Notes: generated by a model not told the origin, from the letters alone. A DNA stretch of 48,614 nucleotides from Roseovarius sp. Pro17 (GCF_035599575.1 NZ_CP141180.1:1-48614), one strand, 5' to 3'. Positions 34,429-43,492 are shown, numbered from the stretch's first letter. Translations and numbers: made by a program.

Positions 34429-35532
34429 CTATTCTGCGGTTGAGACATTATACTGTGATCGCGCGAGCCACTCAGGGGCGATCTCGATCCCCCAGCCGGG
34501 GGCGTCTGTGACTGTAGCGTGACCATCCTCAATGCCGTAGGGATCGCTCGTGAATAGCCCATCCTGCCACGGATAGTAATCCGCGCCCTCGATGGAAAAC
34601 TCCAGATATTTCCCCGCGTTCGGGATCGCGCGCAAAAGGTGCATGGTGAACAGCGTAACCAGCGACAGGTTCGCGCAATGGGGCGTCACCGGCAGGCCAG
34701 CCGCCTCGGCCATTTTCACTACGCGTAGGGTGCGGGCGATGCCGCCCAGATAGAGGATATCGGGCTGCACGATATTGACTGCGCGCATGTCGATCATCCG
34801 CTTCCATGTGGGTAGGTCGCAATCCTGCTCACCGCCAGTCACGTCGATATCGAGGGTATCGGTGACCTCTTTGGTCTGCTCCAACTCCCAATAGGGGCAC
34901 GGCTCCTCAAAGTGCGAAAACCCGTGATCCTCCAACATGCGGCCCACTTCGATGGCCTGTTTGGGTGCGTAGCAGCTGTTGGCGTCGATCAGCAGCGCGG
35001 CATCTGGCCCCATCTCGCGGCGCATGGTCGGGATTATCTCTTCGGTCCGTCCCGGCCACTCATCCTGACCTCGACCCACTTCGGCTCCTGCGCGCACTTT
35101 GAACGCGTCAATACCGTGTGCGTCGCGCAGCCGCTTCATCCTTTCGGCCTCGTCCTTGGGCGCAATATCGCGCTTCATCGAACTGGCGTAGGCGCGGATG
35201 CGGCCCGGCGTGCCGCCCAGCAGTTCGGCCACCGATTTGCCCGCCTGCCGCCCGCGTAAATCCCATAGCGCAGTGTCAAAGCCCGCCATCGCGCGGCGCA
35301 GGTATGAGCCGGGGAATTTATGCTCACGCTCGGCCACGCGGTCCAGCAAATCATCCAGATCAGTGGTGTCCTGACCCAGTACCCAAGGCGCAACCTGGCG
35401 GTGAAGCACCTGACAGCTGATGTCGGAATGATAGGTCGACACCTGCCCCCAACCGATGCTGCCATCTTGGGACGTCACACGGACAAAGCCGACGAATTCG
35501 GTCGTGAACGTCTCGATCCTGATGATCTTCAT
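34429..35532 (-). CDS. Enolase-superfamily enzyme (mandelate racemase/sugar acid dehydratase type)
   Basis: This is a 367-residue enzyme with an enolase N-terminal capping domain (about residues 1-115) and a TIM-barrel. The metal ligands D183 (L-I-D-A-N), E209 (F-E-E-P) and E235 (G-G-E-Q) are in place. The acid/base candidates K145-x-R147 (F-K-V-R), D258 and H285 (T-P-H) place it in the mandelate racemase subgroup, which racemises or dehydrates hydroxy acids. It lies 6 bases after the GMC oxidoreductase gene, so an alcohol oxidised by GMC or its acid product could be its substrate. The exact substrate is unknown. Confidence 0.9.
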   Translation of the reverse strand: MKIIRIETFTTEFVGFVRVTSQDGSIGWGQVSTYHSDISCQVLHRQVAPWVLGQDTTDLDDLLDRVAEREHKFPGSYLRRAMAGFDTALWDLRGRQAGKSVAELLGGTPGRIRAYASSMKRDIAPKDEAERMKRLRDAHGIDAFKVRAGAEVGRGQDEWPGRTEEIIPTMRREMGPDAALLIDANSCYAPKQAIEVGRMLEDHGFSHFEEPCPYWELEQTKEVTDTLDIDVTGGEQDCDLPTWKRMIDMRAVNIVQPDILYLGGIARTLRVVKMAEAAGLPVTPHCANLSLVTLFTMHLLRAIPNAGKYLEFSIEGADYYPWQDGLFTSDPYGIEDGHATVTDAPGWGIEIAPEWLARSQYNVSTAE

Positions 35533-35538
35533 ATGGCG

Positions 35539-37140
35539 CTACCTTTCAGTAATCAGGTCAAACGCGCGCTCGCCGACCATGATCGCGGGGGCGTTCGTAT
35601 TGCCTGTGGGGATGCTGGGAAAAATCGAAGCATCGGCGACGCGCAGCCCGGTGATGCCATGCACCCGCAGATGCGGATCGACAACCGACGTCGCGCTATC
35701 CTGACCCATCCGACAGGTGCCGCATTGATGAAAAACGGTCCAGCTATCACGGCGCGCGAAATCGAGGATTTCGGCGTCGGTTTGGCAGTTTGGACCGGGG
35801 TCGAGTTCAGTATCTATTACGCATTGTAGGGCAGGTTGCGCCGCGATGCGGCGCACCTCGCGGGTGCCCGCGATCATCAATTGTCGGTCATGTTCAGTCG
35901 CCAGATACCCGCCACGCATTACCGGCGGCGCCATCGGATCGCTGCTGCGCAAAGTGACACTGCCCGTGCTGGTCGGCTTGCAGGGGTTGAACCCGATGCG
36001 CACCGCCGGAAAGGGATCGGGGCTCATCAAAGGTCGCTTGCCGGTTGGCGCGCTGGAATAGCTGAGTGGCGAAAAATAAAGCTGCGTATCGGGCGGACCG
36101 TCGCCGTCCGCTAGCCGGACAAAACCGCCGCCTTGGTTCAGGCTCATCGCCAGTGGGCCGGTGCGGCGCAGACCATATTGCAGCCCCGCCAGCGCCTTGC
36201 CCCACCATGGGCGCAGCACTTGGTTGAGGCTGGGAATTGTCGTGCGAAACAGATGATCGCTGCCCAGATGATCCATCAGATTCTGGCCGACATGAGGCGC
36301 GTCATGGATGACCTCAACCCCGAGGTCGCGCAAATGCGCGGCAGGACCGATGCCCGACAACATCAACAGCTGGGGTGAATTGATGGCACCGCCGCACAGG
36401 ATCACTTCGGTCGCATGGGCGGTTTGCGCCCTGCCCCGCTGGATGTATTCAATGCCGGTGGCCCGCTTGCCCTCCAATGTTATGCGGGTGGCCATCGCGC
36501 CGGTTTCGATCCTGAGGTTCGGCAGCTTTTGCGCCTGTCGCAGATACGCCTGCGCACTCGACGCGCGCCGTCCGTTAGCGGTCGAGATTTGGTAGAACCC
36601 CGCCCCCTCCATTGCCGCACCGTTGTAGTCGGTGTTGCTCGGTATCCCCGACTGCGCAGCCGCCTCGACATAGGCGCGTGCCAATGGATGCACCGCGCCC
36701 GCAACATCTGTCACTGACAAAGGCCCATCGCCGCCGCGATGCTCGCTGCCGCCGCCAGTCCACTTCTCTATCCGGCGGAAAACGGGCGCGACGTCGCCCC
36801 AGTCCCAGCCGGGTGCGACCGCGTTCCATTCGCCGTAATCGGCAGGATGCCCGCGCACCCAAACCATCGCGTTGATCGCCGAGGATCCGCCCAGCACCTT
36901 GCCACGCGGCCAGTAGATCGAGCGACCGTTCAGCTCAGGCTCAGGCTCGGTGCTGTATTTCCAGTTGAATCGCGGGTCATAAAATACCTTGCCATACCCC
37001 AGCGGGATAGTGACCCAAGGGTGGCGCCCGCTGCCGCCCGCCTCCAGCAACAGCACCGACCGCCCTGCCCCGGCCAGCCGCGCGGCCAGCGCCGCACCGG
37101 CCGATCCGGCGCCGACGACAATGTATTCAAAGCGTCCCAT
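35539..37140 (-). CDS. GMC-family FAD oxidoreductase (choline/alcohol dehydrogenase type)
   Basis: This 533-residue flavoenzyme oxidises an alcohol. The N-terminal FAD-binding motif G-A-G-S-A-G is at residues 10-15, then 'VLLLEAGG' and the GMC signature 'GRSIYWPRGKVLGGSSAINAMVWVRGHPADY' (about 72-102). The C-terminal catalytic pair is H471 in V-F-H-Q-C-G-T-C-R-M-G and an Asn in G-N-T-N-A-P (514/516). The length matches choline dehydrogenases (BetA about 550), but BetA-specific context (betaine aldehyde dehydrogenase) is absent. It lies in the same operon as the importer and the enolase-superfamily gene. Confidence 0.93.
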   Translation of the reverse strand: MGRFEYIVVGAGSAGAALAARLAGAGRSVLLLEAGGSGRHPWVTIPLGYGKVFYDPRFNWKYSTEPEPELNGRSIYWPRGKVLGGSSAINAMVWVRGHPADYGEWNAVAPGWDWGDVAPVFRRIEKWTGGGSEHRGGDGPLSVTDVAGAVHPLARAYVEAAAQSGIPSNTDYNGAAMEGAGFYQISTANGRRASSAQAYLRQAQKLPNLRIETGAMATRITLEGKRATGIEYIQRGRAQTAHATEVILCGGAINSPQLLMLSGIGPAAHLRDLGVEVIHDAPHVGQNLMDHLGSDHLFRTTIPSLNQVLRPWWGKALAGLQYGLRRTGPLAMSLNQGGGFVRLADGDGPPDTQLYFSPLSYSSAPTGKRPLMSPDPFPAVRIGFNPCKPTSTGSVTLRSSDPMAPPVMRGGYLATEHDRQLMIAGTREVRRIAAQPALQCVIDTELDPGPNCQTDAEILDFARRDSWTVFHQCGTCRMGQDSATSVVDPHLRVHGITGLRVADASIFPSIPTGNTNAPAIMVGERAFDLITER

Positions 37141-37145
37141 CAGGC

Positions 37146-37964
37146 TCAGGACTTACCACGGCCAAACAGCTGGGCAAGGACCATCATGAGCGTCGTGACA
37201 AGGATCATGATGGTCGAGATCGCGGCAATCGTCGGGTCGATCTGATCGCGCAGCGCGTTGAACATATTGCGCGTCAGCGTCGGATTGTCCCCGCCCGAAA
37301 TGAACATCGCGATCACCACCTCGTCAAAGGACGTGAGGAACGCCAGCAGCATGGACGTCACCACCGCAAACCGGATTTGCGGCAGGGTGATAGTCAAAAA
37401 CGCCTTCCAGCGCGGCGCGCCAAGGCTGCGCGCGGCACTCTCTAGGTTCATATCATACCCCTTGAGCGCCGAGCCGGTGACAATCACCACGAGCGGAATC
37501 GCGAGGATCGTATGTGCCAGCACCAACCCGGTGATCGTGTAGAGGATCTGAAGCTTGACGTAGGCATAAAACGCACCGATGGCGACCAGCACCACAGGCA
37601 CCATCATCGGCGTGATCAGCATGACGAACGCTGCGCGGATATAGGGCAGTTTCGACGCGTGCAGCGCATAGGCCGCCAGCACGCCGATGGGGGTGGCGAC
37701 CAGCATCGTCAGCACGGCGACCTTGAACGACGTGACCGTTGCCCGCATCCATTCATCGGACGCGAAATAGTGTCTGTACCAGCGCAAGGACCACGTTTCC
37801 GGCGGGAATTCGAGGTATTGGGAATCCGAAAACGACATCGGGATCACCACCAGCGTCGGTAGGACCAGCAGAACCATGACGATGGCGCTGAACACGTATA
37901 GCCAGAGGCGCTGGCCATGGGTCACTTGCGTCTCTGACGCAGGGGATTTCAACCAGTTTGCCAT
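37146..37964 (-). CDS. ABC transporter permease, PotC type (transporter 3)
   Basis: This is a 272-residue membrane subunit with six hydrophobic segments. The EAA loop 'NLESAARSLGAPRWKAFLTITLPQIRFA' is at about residues 174-201. The start ATG 37964 shares a base with the stop of the PotB-type permease (TGATG). It is typical of polyamine/family-1 importers. The next gene (GMC oxidoreductase) starts 5 bases after its stop, which ties transport to metabolism in one transcript. Confidence 0.91.
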   Translation of the reverse strand: MANWLKSPASETQVTHGQRLWLYVFSAIVMVLLVLPTLVVIPMSFSDSQYLEFPPETWSLRWYRHYFASDEWMRATVTSFKVAVLTMLVATPIGVLAAYALHASKLPYIRAAFVMLITPMMVPVVLVAIGAFYAYVKLQILYTITGLVLAHTILAIPLVVIVTGSALKGYDMNLESAARSLGAPRWKAFLTITLPQIRFAVVTSMLLAFLTSFDEVVIAMFISGGDNPTLTRNMFNALRDQIDPTIAAISTIMILVTTLMMVLAQLFGRGKS

Positions 37965-38848
37965 CAGTGCCCCCCTCCTGTCATCTGTTCCAGCTTCAGG
38001 AACCGCGACGCGATCCAGAGGACGCCCACCGTCATCACCAGCAGCACCACGCCAAGGGCGCTGGCCGCGCCCCAGTTCACGAACAGCTCGATATTGGACA
38101 CGATCTTCATCGACACCATGATGACGCGGCCCCCACCCAGCACCGCGGGCGTGACAAAGAAGCCGAGGCAGAGCACGAACACCATCAGCGATCCGGCGAA
38201 CAGACCGGGGGTGGATAGCGGGAAAAACACCGTCCAGAACGCACGGCGCGGACTGGCGCCCAGGTTCGACGCGGCCTTGAGATAGTCGCGATCAATCGCC
38301 TTCATCGCGCCGTAGACAGGCAGGATCAGGAACGGCAGCATGATATGCACCATCCCGATCAGCGTGCCGGTCATATTATGCACAAACTTCAGCGGCTCAT
38401 CCCAAAGGCCCAGACTGATCGCCCATTGGTTCACCAGCCCCTGCTTTTGCAGCAGTACCAGCCACGCATAGGTACGCACCAACAGCGACGTCCAGAAGGG
38501 CAGCAGCACCGTAATCAGACACAAATTGGCCCATTTTGCCGGTAGCTGAGACATGAAGTAGGCCAGCGGATAGCCGATCAGGATACACAGGCCGGTGGTT
38601 AGCAAGCTGACCTGAAACGTAGTGATGAAGATGCGTGAATAGGATTTACGCTTGATCATCCGCTCATAGTTTTCCAGCGAGAAATTGCCATCTGCGCCGA
38701 CGAACGACACATAAAACAGCCATCCGACCGGGATCACGAGGATCACCAGAACCAGTAGCAACGCGGGCGAGCCGAGGCCAAAGAGGCGCCAACGCTCCAT
38801 CCGTTCGTCGCGGCGTAGCCCGGCGGCGTGAAGGTCAATGCTCGCCAT
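37964..38848 (-). CDS. ABC transporter permease, PotB type (transporter 3)
   Basis: This is a 294-residue membrane subunit. A polar N-terminus of about 22 residues precedes six hydrophobic segments, the first at about 26-50. The EAA loop 'YLKAASNLGASPRRAFWTVFFPLSTPG' lies at about 192-218. Its ATG shares a base with the ATPase stop. It pairs with the PotC-type permease to form the membrane channel of transporter 3. Confidence 0.91.
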   Translation of the reverse strand: MASIDLHAAGLRRDERMERWRLFGLGSPALLLVLVILVIPVGWLFYVSFVGADGNFSLENYERMIKRKSYSRIFITTFQVSLLTTGLCILIGYPLAYFMSQLPAKWANLCLITVLLPFWTSLLVRTYAWLVLLQKQGLVNQWAISLGLWDEPLKFVHNMTGTLIGMVHIMLPFLILPVYGAMKAIDRDYLKAASNLGASPRRAFWTVFFPLSTPGLFAGSLMVFVLCLGFFVTPAVLGGGRVIMVSMKIVSNIELFVNWGAASALGVVLLVMTVGVLWIASRFLKLEQMTGGGH

Positions 38849-39930
38849 TATGCCCCCTCGCCCGCAATGACGACCGTATCGGCCCGATGCAGGCCCAGCT
38901 TTACCGCGTCACCCGCGCGCGGCAGGCCCGAAAAAGTCCCCTCGCGGATTGCGCCGCGCACGGCAATCTCGGCGCCGTCATTCAGGCGAGCATAGAGCAG
39001 GTAACTTTCACCCTGATAGACCAGTTCAGTCACGGTCGCGTTCAGAATATTCATGCCCTCGGTCGTGCCATCCACGAGCCGCACCCTTTCGGGCCGGATC
39101 ATTAGCGCCAGCGTTTTGGTATCCGGCACGGCGGCGTCCATTTGCAAAACAGTCTCGCCATAGCGCACCCCCTGCCCGTCCCGCATGACCGGCAGAAATG
39201 TTGAGTCGCCGATGAAATCCGCGACAAACTGATTTTCTGGCCGGTCATATAGCTGCTGAGGCGTGGCCAGTTGCATGATCTTGCCATGGTTCACCACGGC
39301 GATGCGGTCCGACATGGTCAGCGCCTCGCGCTGGTCGTGGGTCACATAGACGGTCGTCATGCCCAGCTGTTCGTGCAGATGCCGCAGTTCGATCTGCATC
39401 CGGTCGCGTAGCTTTTTATCCAGCGCCGACAGCGGCTCATCCATCAGCAAAATCCGCGGCTCGAACACGATCGAGCGGGCCAGCGCCACGCGCTGTTTCT
39501 GCCCGCCCGACAGCTGGTCGATGGTGCGGTCGCCAAAACCACCCAATTGCACCAGATCCAGCGCGCGCTCGATGCGGTCCTTGGCCTCGCCCTTGGACAT
39601 CTTGCGTATGCGCAGCGGATAGCCGACATTCCCCGCGACCGTCATGTGGGGAAACAGCGCATAGTTCTGAAACACCATCCCGACGCCGCGCAGATGCGGC
39701 GCGGTGCGGATCACCTCGTCCTCGCCGAATTTCAGACTGCCCTTGTCAGGCCGGGTGAACCCCGCCAACACCATCAGCAGCGTCGTCTTGCCAGACCCCG
39801 AAGGGCCGAGCAGGGTCAAAAACTCACCGCTTTTGACATCCAGCGATACGTCGTCCAGCGCATGGACGCGACCATAAGTCTTGGTCACACCGCGCACGGT
39901 GATCGGCAGGGCCTCGGGTTTGGTGGACAA
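38848..39930 (-). CDS. ABC transporter ATP-binding protein, PotA type (transporter 3)
   Basis: This is a 360-residue ATPase: Walker A G-P-S-G-S-G-K-T-T near residue 42, Q-loop 'VFQNYALFP', signature L-S-G-G-Q-K-Q-R near 142, Walker B 'ILLMDEPLSALD', and a TOBE C-terminal domain (about 270-355). Start choice: an ATG at 39963 lies inside a perfect 10-base stem (39958-39986) and lacks a ribosome-binding site. GAGGGAG lies 6 bases before a TTG at 39930, which I prefer; an ATG at 39948 is another option. The binding-protein gene lies just upstream. Confidence 0.88.
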   Translation of the reverse strand: MSTKPEALPITVRGVTKTYGRVHALDDVSLDVKSGEFLTLLGPSGSGKTTLLMVLAGFTRPDKGSLKFGEDEVIRTAPHLRGVGMVFQNYALFPHMTVAGNVGYPLRIRKMSKGEAKDRIERALDLVQLGGFGDRTIDQLSGGQKQRVALARSIVFEPRILLMDEPLSALDKKLRDRMQIELRHLHEQLGMTTVYVTHDQREALTMSDRIAVVNHGKIMQLATPQQLYDRPENQFVADFIGDSTFLPVMRDGQGVRYGETVLQMDAAVPDTKTLALMIRPERVRLVDGTTEGMNILNATVTELVYQGESYLLYARLNDGAEIAVRGAIREGTFSGLPRAGDAVKLGLHRADTVVIAGEGA

Positions 39931-39957
39931 ATTTTCGCTCCCTCGCATTTTTTGTTG

Positions 39958-39986
39958 GGCCATGGGCAGACGCGCCGCCCATGGCC
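39958..39986 (-). promoter_or_regulatory. Perfect stem-loop after the binding-protein gene (transporter 3)
   Basis: GGCCATGGGC (39958-39967) and GCCCATGGCC (39977-39986) are perfect 10-base arms with a 9-base loop. It lies 9 bases after the binding-protein stop and is followed on the minus strand by a short A-run. It is the strongest of the four stem-loops found in this position on the plasmid. Confidence 0.68.
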
Positions 39987-39995
39987 GGTTTCGCC

Positions 39996-41048
39996 TTACT
40001 CAGTCAGCATCTCCTGATACATCTCGGCGGCGATCGTCTCCCACTTGCCATACCATTCCAGCGAGATGGGCAGTTGCATCGCCATGTTCGCGGGCGAGGA
40101 TGGCAAAGCGGCTGCCACCTCTTCGCTGATCTCGCCGGTATCGAAAGCGGCCGAATTGGTGGGCCCGTACGTGATGTATTTCGGCAGATCGTCCTGATAC
40201 TCGGGCTTGGAGATCTCGTTGATGAAACTCATCGCCAGATCCTTGTTCGGCGCACCCTTGGGGATGGCAAAGCAATCGTAGTCCAGCAGCGCCTGATTGT
40301 AGACGTAGGTCACCGACGCACCATCGGCGGCGGCATTGTCGAAACGACCATTCCAGCCGGTCGACATGTCAACCTCGCCATCCTTCATCAACTGCGCGTG
40401 CTGCGCGCCCGACGTCCAGAATACGGCGATATTCGGCTTTAGCTCGCGGATCTTGTCCAGCGCGCGCTCGATCCCCTCTTCGCTGCTCAGCACGTCATAG
40501 ACATCTTCGGGCGCAACGCCGTCGGCCATCAAAGCAGGCTCCAGCGCGCCCGCGACCTTGCCGCGATAAGAGCGCGAGCCAGGGAATTTCTCGGTATCCC
40601 AGAAGTCGGCCCAGCTGCTCAGACCGCCCTCGACCTTGTCGGGGTTCCACGCATAAACGGTCGAAAAGACATCACCGCCGACGCAATATTCGCTATAGAG
40701 CGCTTCGGGAAAGTTGCTGACGTCGATCACGTCATAATCCAGTGGCTCCAGCAGCCCCTCTTCGCCCGCGCGCGACGCTGAGCCCGACCCCGATACGACC
40801 ACGTCCAGCGTCACCTGACCGGACGACACCTGAAGGCGCACGTCCGACATGCCGCCATAGGTCTCTTGCTTGACCGTGTTGCCGGTATTGGCCTCGTAAG
40901 GCTCAAACAGGGCCTTGCTCTGCGCCTCTTGGTACGAGCCACCCCAGGATGCGACCGTCAGGCTATCGCCCTCGGCCATCACGGCGGTGCTCAGCGCGGT
41001 TCCGGCCAGCAGCGATGCCGCCAGCGTTAGTGTCGTATTGCGTTTCAT
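39996..41048 (-). CDS. Extracellular solute-binding protein, PotD-like (transporter 3)
   Basis: This is a 350-residue periplasmic receptor. A Sec signal peptide (about residues 1-25, ending V-M-A) precedes the mature start 'DSLTVASWGGSYQEAQSKALFEPYEANTG', a common opening in polyamine/opine/family-1 receptors. Inner motifs such as 'YAWNPDKVEGGLSSWADFWD' and 'YGPTNSAAFD' fit the PotD-like group. Its gene lies 63 bases after the FAD oxidase gene and before the ATPase. The co-located DAO-family oxidase suggests an amine substrate; this is inference. Confidence 0.91.
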   Translation of the reverse strand: MKRNTTLTLAASLLAGTALSTAVMAEGDSLTVASWGGSYQEAQSKALFEPYEANTGNTVKQETYGGMSDVRLQVSSGQVTLDVVVSGSGSASRAGEEGLLEPLDYDVIDVSNFPEALYSEYCVGGDVFSTVYAWNPDKVEGGLSSWADFWDTEKFPGSRSYRGKVAGALEPALMADGVAPEDVYDVLSSEEGIERALDKIRELKPNIAVFWTSGAQHAQLMKDGEVDMSTGWNGRFDNAAADGASVTYVYNQALLDYDCFAIPKGAPNKDLAMSFINEISKPEYQDDLPKYITYGPTNSAAFDTGEISEEVAAALPSSPANMAMQLPISLEWYGKWETIAAEMYQEMLTE

Positions 41049-41111
41049 GTCATTCTCCTCTGTTGGGTGGTGGCCCCGTTTGCCGGTGGCCCTTTGGTTG
41101 TTCGTGGGGCG

Positions 41112-42446
41112 CTACCCCGCTTGCGCACGCTCGCGCTGGCGCGTGTCGCGCCAACGATACCACGCCACGGCAGCAGGCAGAAACCAGGGTCGCCCGGTGT
41201 AAAAGGGCCGCGTGGGAAACGGCAGATCGTCGAACGCCGTGCGCCCCTCGGCCAGCCCCAGCACCTTTTGCCCCATGCGCATGCCCAGATAGCTGGCCAT
41301 CGACACGCCCGAGCCGCAATAACCCATAGCATAATGCACGCCGTCATGCGTGCCGGTATGGGCCAGTTCGTCAAAGGTATAGGCGACAGTGCCCATCCAG
41401 CTATGGCTGATATTGGCGGTGCTGAGTTCCGGAAAAATCCGGCACATATCGGCGTGCAGGCGCGGACCGCTGATGCGCGTATCCGTCTCGCTCGCCGACA
41501 CGCGACCCCCGAACAGGATGCGCGTGCGATCGGGCGAGGCGCGGTAATAATAGACCACCTTGCAGGTGTCGCTGACGACGCGATCTGTCGGGAACAGGCG
41601 GTCAATCAGATCCTTTGCCAACGGCTCGGTCGCGATGACATAGCTGCCGATGGGGATGACGCGCCGCTGCTGCCACGGCGTCAGCGCGGTGGTATAACCG
41701 TTCGTTGCGACGATCACGTCGCGGGCCAGAACGGGGCCGCGCGAGGTTTCCACCTCATGCCGCGCTCCACTGCGCGAAATCGCCAGCACGGGCGTCTGCC
41801 CCAGCACCTGCGCCCCCGCTGCCAGCGCTGTTTTCAACAACCCATGATGATACAGCGCCGGGTTCAGCGCGCTATGTGCCGCAAACAATGCGCCCCCGTA
41901 ATAGGTGTCGGTGCCCAGCTCGCCGCGTTGTTCGGCGCGCGGAATCATGTGCACCTCGATCCCCTCATCGCGGCGCAACTTTTCAGTGTCACGCGCCAGT
42001 TCTTCGTAGGCGGCAGGCGTATGCGCTGCATGAAACCGCCCTGCCCTGCGGAAATCGCAGTCGATGTTCTCGGCCTTGATCCGATCTTCGATCCACTCCA
42101 GCGCTGCGCGTCCCTCGCCGCGAATCGCGGCCGCCCGGTCGCGGCCATGCCGCGCTGCCAGCTTGTCCAGCGACGGCTTGATCGACGTGCTGATCTGCCC
42201 GCCATTGCGGGTGCTGCACCCCCAGCCGGGCGTCTCGGCTTCCAGCACCAATGTGCTGCGCCCACCCCGCGCCACTTCAATCGCGGCATTGAGGCCGGTG
42301 TAACCCGACCCGACAATGACAACATCGACCTCGCGCGGCAGCGGCGTTTCGGGGAGGTTCGGCGGCGCAAGGCCGTCGAGCCAATAGGACGTGTCGGACC
42401 AGTCCGCCGCCCAGATATCCGTGCTTTGCCGGCTAATTTCATTCAT
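41112..42446 (-). CDS. DAO-family FAD-dependent oxidoreductase (PuuB-like)
   Basis: This is a 444-residue flavoenzyme of the D-amino-acid oxidase fold, close in layout to gamma-glutamylputrescine oxidase PuuB. The N-terminal part contains 'DTSYWLDGL' (about residues 16-24), then the FAD motif 'VVIVGSGYTGLNAAIEVARGG' (about 37-57) and 'GWGCSTRNGGQIS' (about 69-81), a PuuB-type flavin-contact segment. The C-terminal 'GYCGSGVSMASYLGMRMG' closes the FAD site. Such enzymes oxidise a secondary or primary amine to an aldehyde or keto product with release of ammonia or amine. I chose ATG 42446. It is the first gene of the minus-strand cluster and divergent from the LysR gene. Confidence 0.91.
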   Translation of the reverse strand: MNEISRQSTDIWAADWSDTSYWLDGLAPPNLPETPLPREVDVVIVGSGYTGLNAAIEVARGGRSTLVLEAETPGWGCSTRNGGQISTSIKPSLDKLAARHGRDRAAAIRGEGRAALEWIEDRIKAENIDCDFRRAGRFHAAHTPAAYEELARDTEKLRRDEGIEVHMIPRAEQRGELGTDTYYGGALFAAHSALNPALYHHGLLKTALAAGAQVLGQTPVLAISRSGARHEVETSRGPVLARDVIVATNGYTTALTPWQQRRVIPIGSYVIATEPLAKDLIDRLFPTDRVVSDTCKVVYYYRASPDRTRILFGGRVSASETDTRISGPRLHADMCRIFPELSTANISHSWMGTVAYTFDELAHTGTHDGVHYAMGYCGSGVSMASYLGMRMGQKVLGLAEGRTAFDDLPFPTRPFYTGRPWFLPAAVAWYRWRDTRQRERAQAG

Positions 42447-42568
42447 GCCGCAATCATCCCCGACTGAGCTTCTCACCCGCGACGGTAGAAACCGCTTTTG
42501 AATATAGCAATTTAATATACCAAATACTTGAATTCGATTCGCTTATACATTTAGGCTCTATTCCCACC
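42447..42568. promoter_or_regulatory. Divergent control region between DAO oxidase and LysR genes
   Basis: This is 122 bases between divergent starts, with an AT-rich core at 42499-42555 that contrasts with the GC-rich surroundings. The stretch contains several short dyads (for example ATAT-N9-ATAT around 42502-42520 and GAATTC near 42531), suitable for T-N11-A type LysR binding. No single site can be fixed by eye. Confidence 0.45.
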
Positions 42569-43492
42569 ATGTCCCTCAAAATCCGCCACCTCGAAGTCTT
42601 TAACGCCCTCTATGATGCCGGATCGGTCAGCAATGCCGCGCAACGGCTGAACCTGACGCAGCCGGCGGTCAGCATCGCCCTGGGAAATCTGGAGGAAGAG
42701 CTGGGCTTCCGTCTGTTTCACCGCAACCGCGGCTTTTTCGCCCCGACCGGCGAGGCGGTGCAACTGCGCGGCGAGATCACTCAGGGACTCATGGCGCTCG
42801 CGCGGGTCGACCAGCGCGCGGATGAGATCAGGCAGGGCTGGGCCGGGGGCCTCAGCATCGCGACCAACGGCGCGCTTGCGATGAATTTCCTACCGCGCAT
42901 CATCGCCATGTTTCAGGCCGACTATCCCGGCACCCACATTGAGTTGCGCGTGCATTCCTCGCGCCAGATCGCCGATTGGGCGGCCAGCGGACAAATCGAC
43001 ATCGGCCTGATTGACACCCCCGTCCCGGTCGCGGGGCTGGAAAGCGAGGTGTTCGCGATGGAGTGTGTTTGCATCATGCGCGCAGACGATCCATTGGCGG
43101 CACAGCACCGCATCACCCCCGCCTGCCTTGCCGGGCGCGGGCTGATCGGGGTGAACGGTGATCATGTCGTGGACCGCCAGTTAAAGCGTCTGGCCGCCGA
43201 GGCGGAGGTAACTTTGCGATACCGCGCGTTCAGCTATTACTACGCCATCGCCCGCAGCATGGTCGCGGCGGGCGGCGGGCTGTCGATTATTGACCCCATC
43301 AACGGCACCGCCGATCTGGATGACGGTGTGGTCTGGCGCCCATTTGCGCCACAGGTGCAGCATGAAACCGCGATGATCACCTCGCGCGATCATCCGCCCG
43401 GTCAAAGCCTTACGGCTATGCAAGATTATATCCGCCGCCATATCGCGCCTTACGGCACACGCACAGACACCAACGCGCCTTGCAGAGACTAA
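42569..43492 (+). CDS. LysR-family transcriptional regulator
   Basis: This is a 307-residue regulator. The N-terminal winged helix-turn-helix is at about residues 3-62 ('FNALYDAGSVSNAAQRLN', 'LTQPAVSIALGNLEEELGFRLF') and the effector domain at about 90-295. The subgroup resembles regulators of amino-acid and opine catabolism (OccR/NocR-like helix 'TQPAVSIAL'). It is divergent from the DAO oxidase gene and is the obvious candidate to control the whole cluster 34045-42446 with an imported compound as effector. Its TAA (43490-43492) overlaps the stop of the convergent replication gene by 3 bases, leaving no room for a terminator. Confidence 0.92.
   Translation: MSLKIRHLEVFNALYDAGSVSNAAQRLNLTQPAVSIALGNLEEELGFRLFHRNRGFFAPTGEAVQLRGEITQGLMALARVDQRADEIRQGWAGGLSIATNGALAMNFLPRIIAMFQADYPGTHIELRVHSSRQIADWAASGQIDIGLIDTPVPVAGLESEVFAMECVCIMRADDPLAAQHRITPACLAGRGLIGVNGDHVVDRQLKRLAAEAEVTLRYRAFSYYYAIARSMVAAGGGLSIIDPINGTADLDDGVVWRPFAPQVQHETAMITSRDHPPGQSLTAMQDYIRRHIAPYGTRTDTNAPCRD

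Noticed and set aside
35539..37140. Calling the GMC oxidoreductase BetA (choline dehydrogenase)
   Set aside because: No BetB, BetI or choline-specific transporter is nearby, and GMC enzymes of this length act on many alcohols, so no gene symbol is given.
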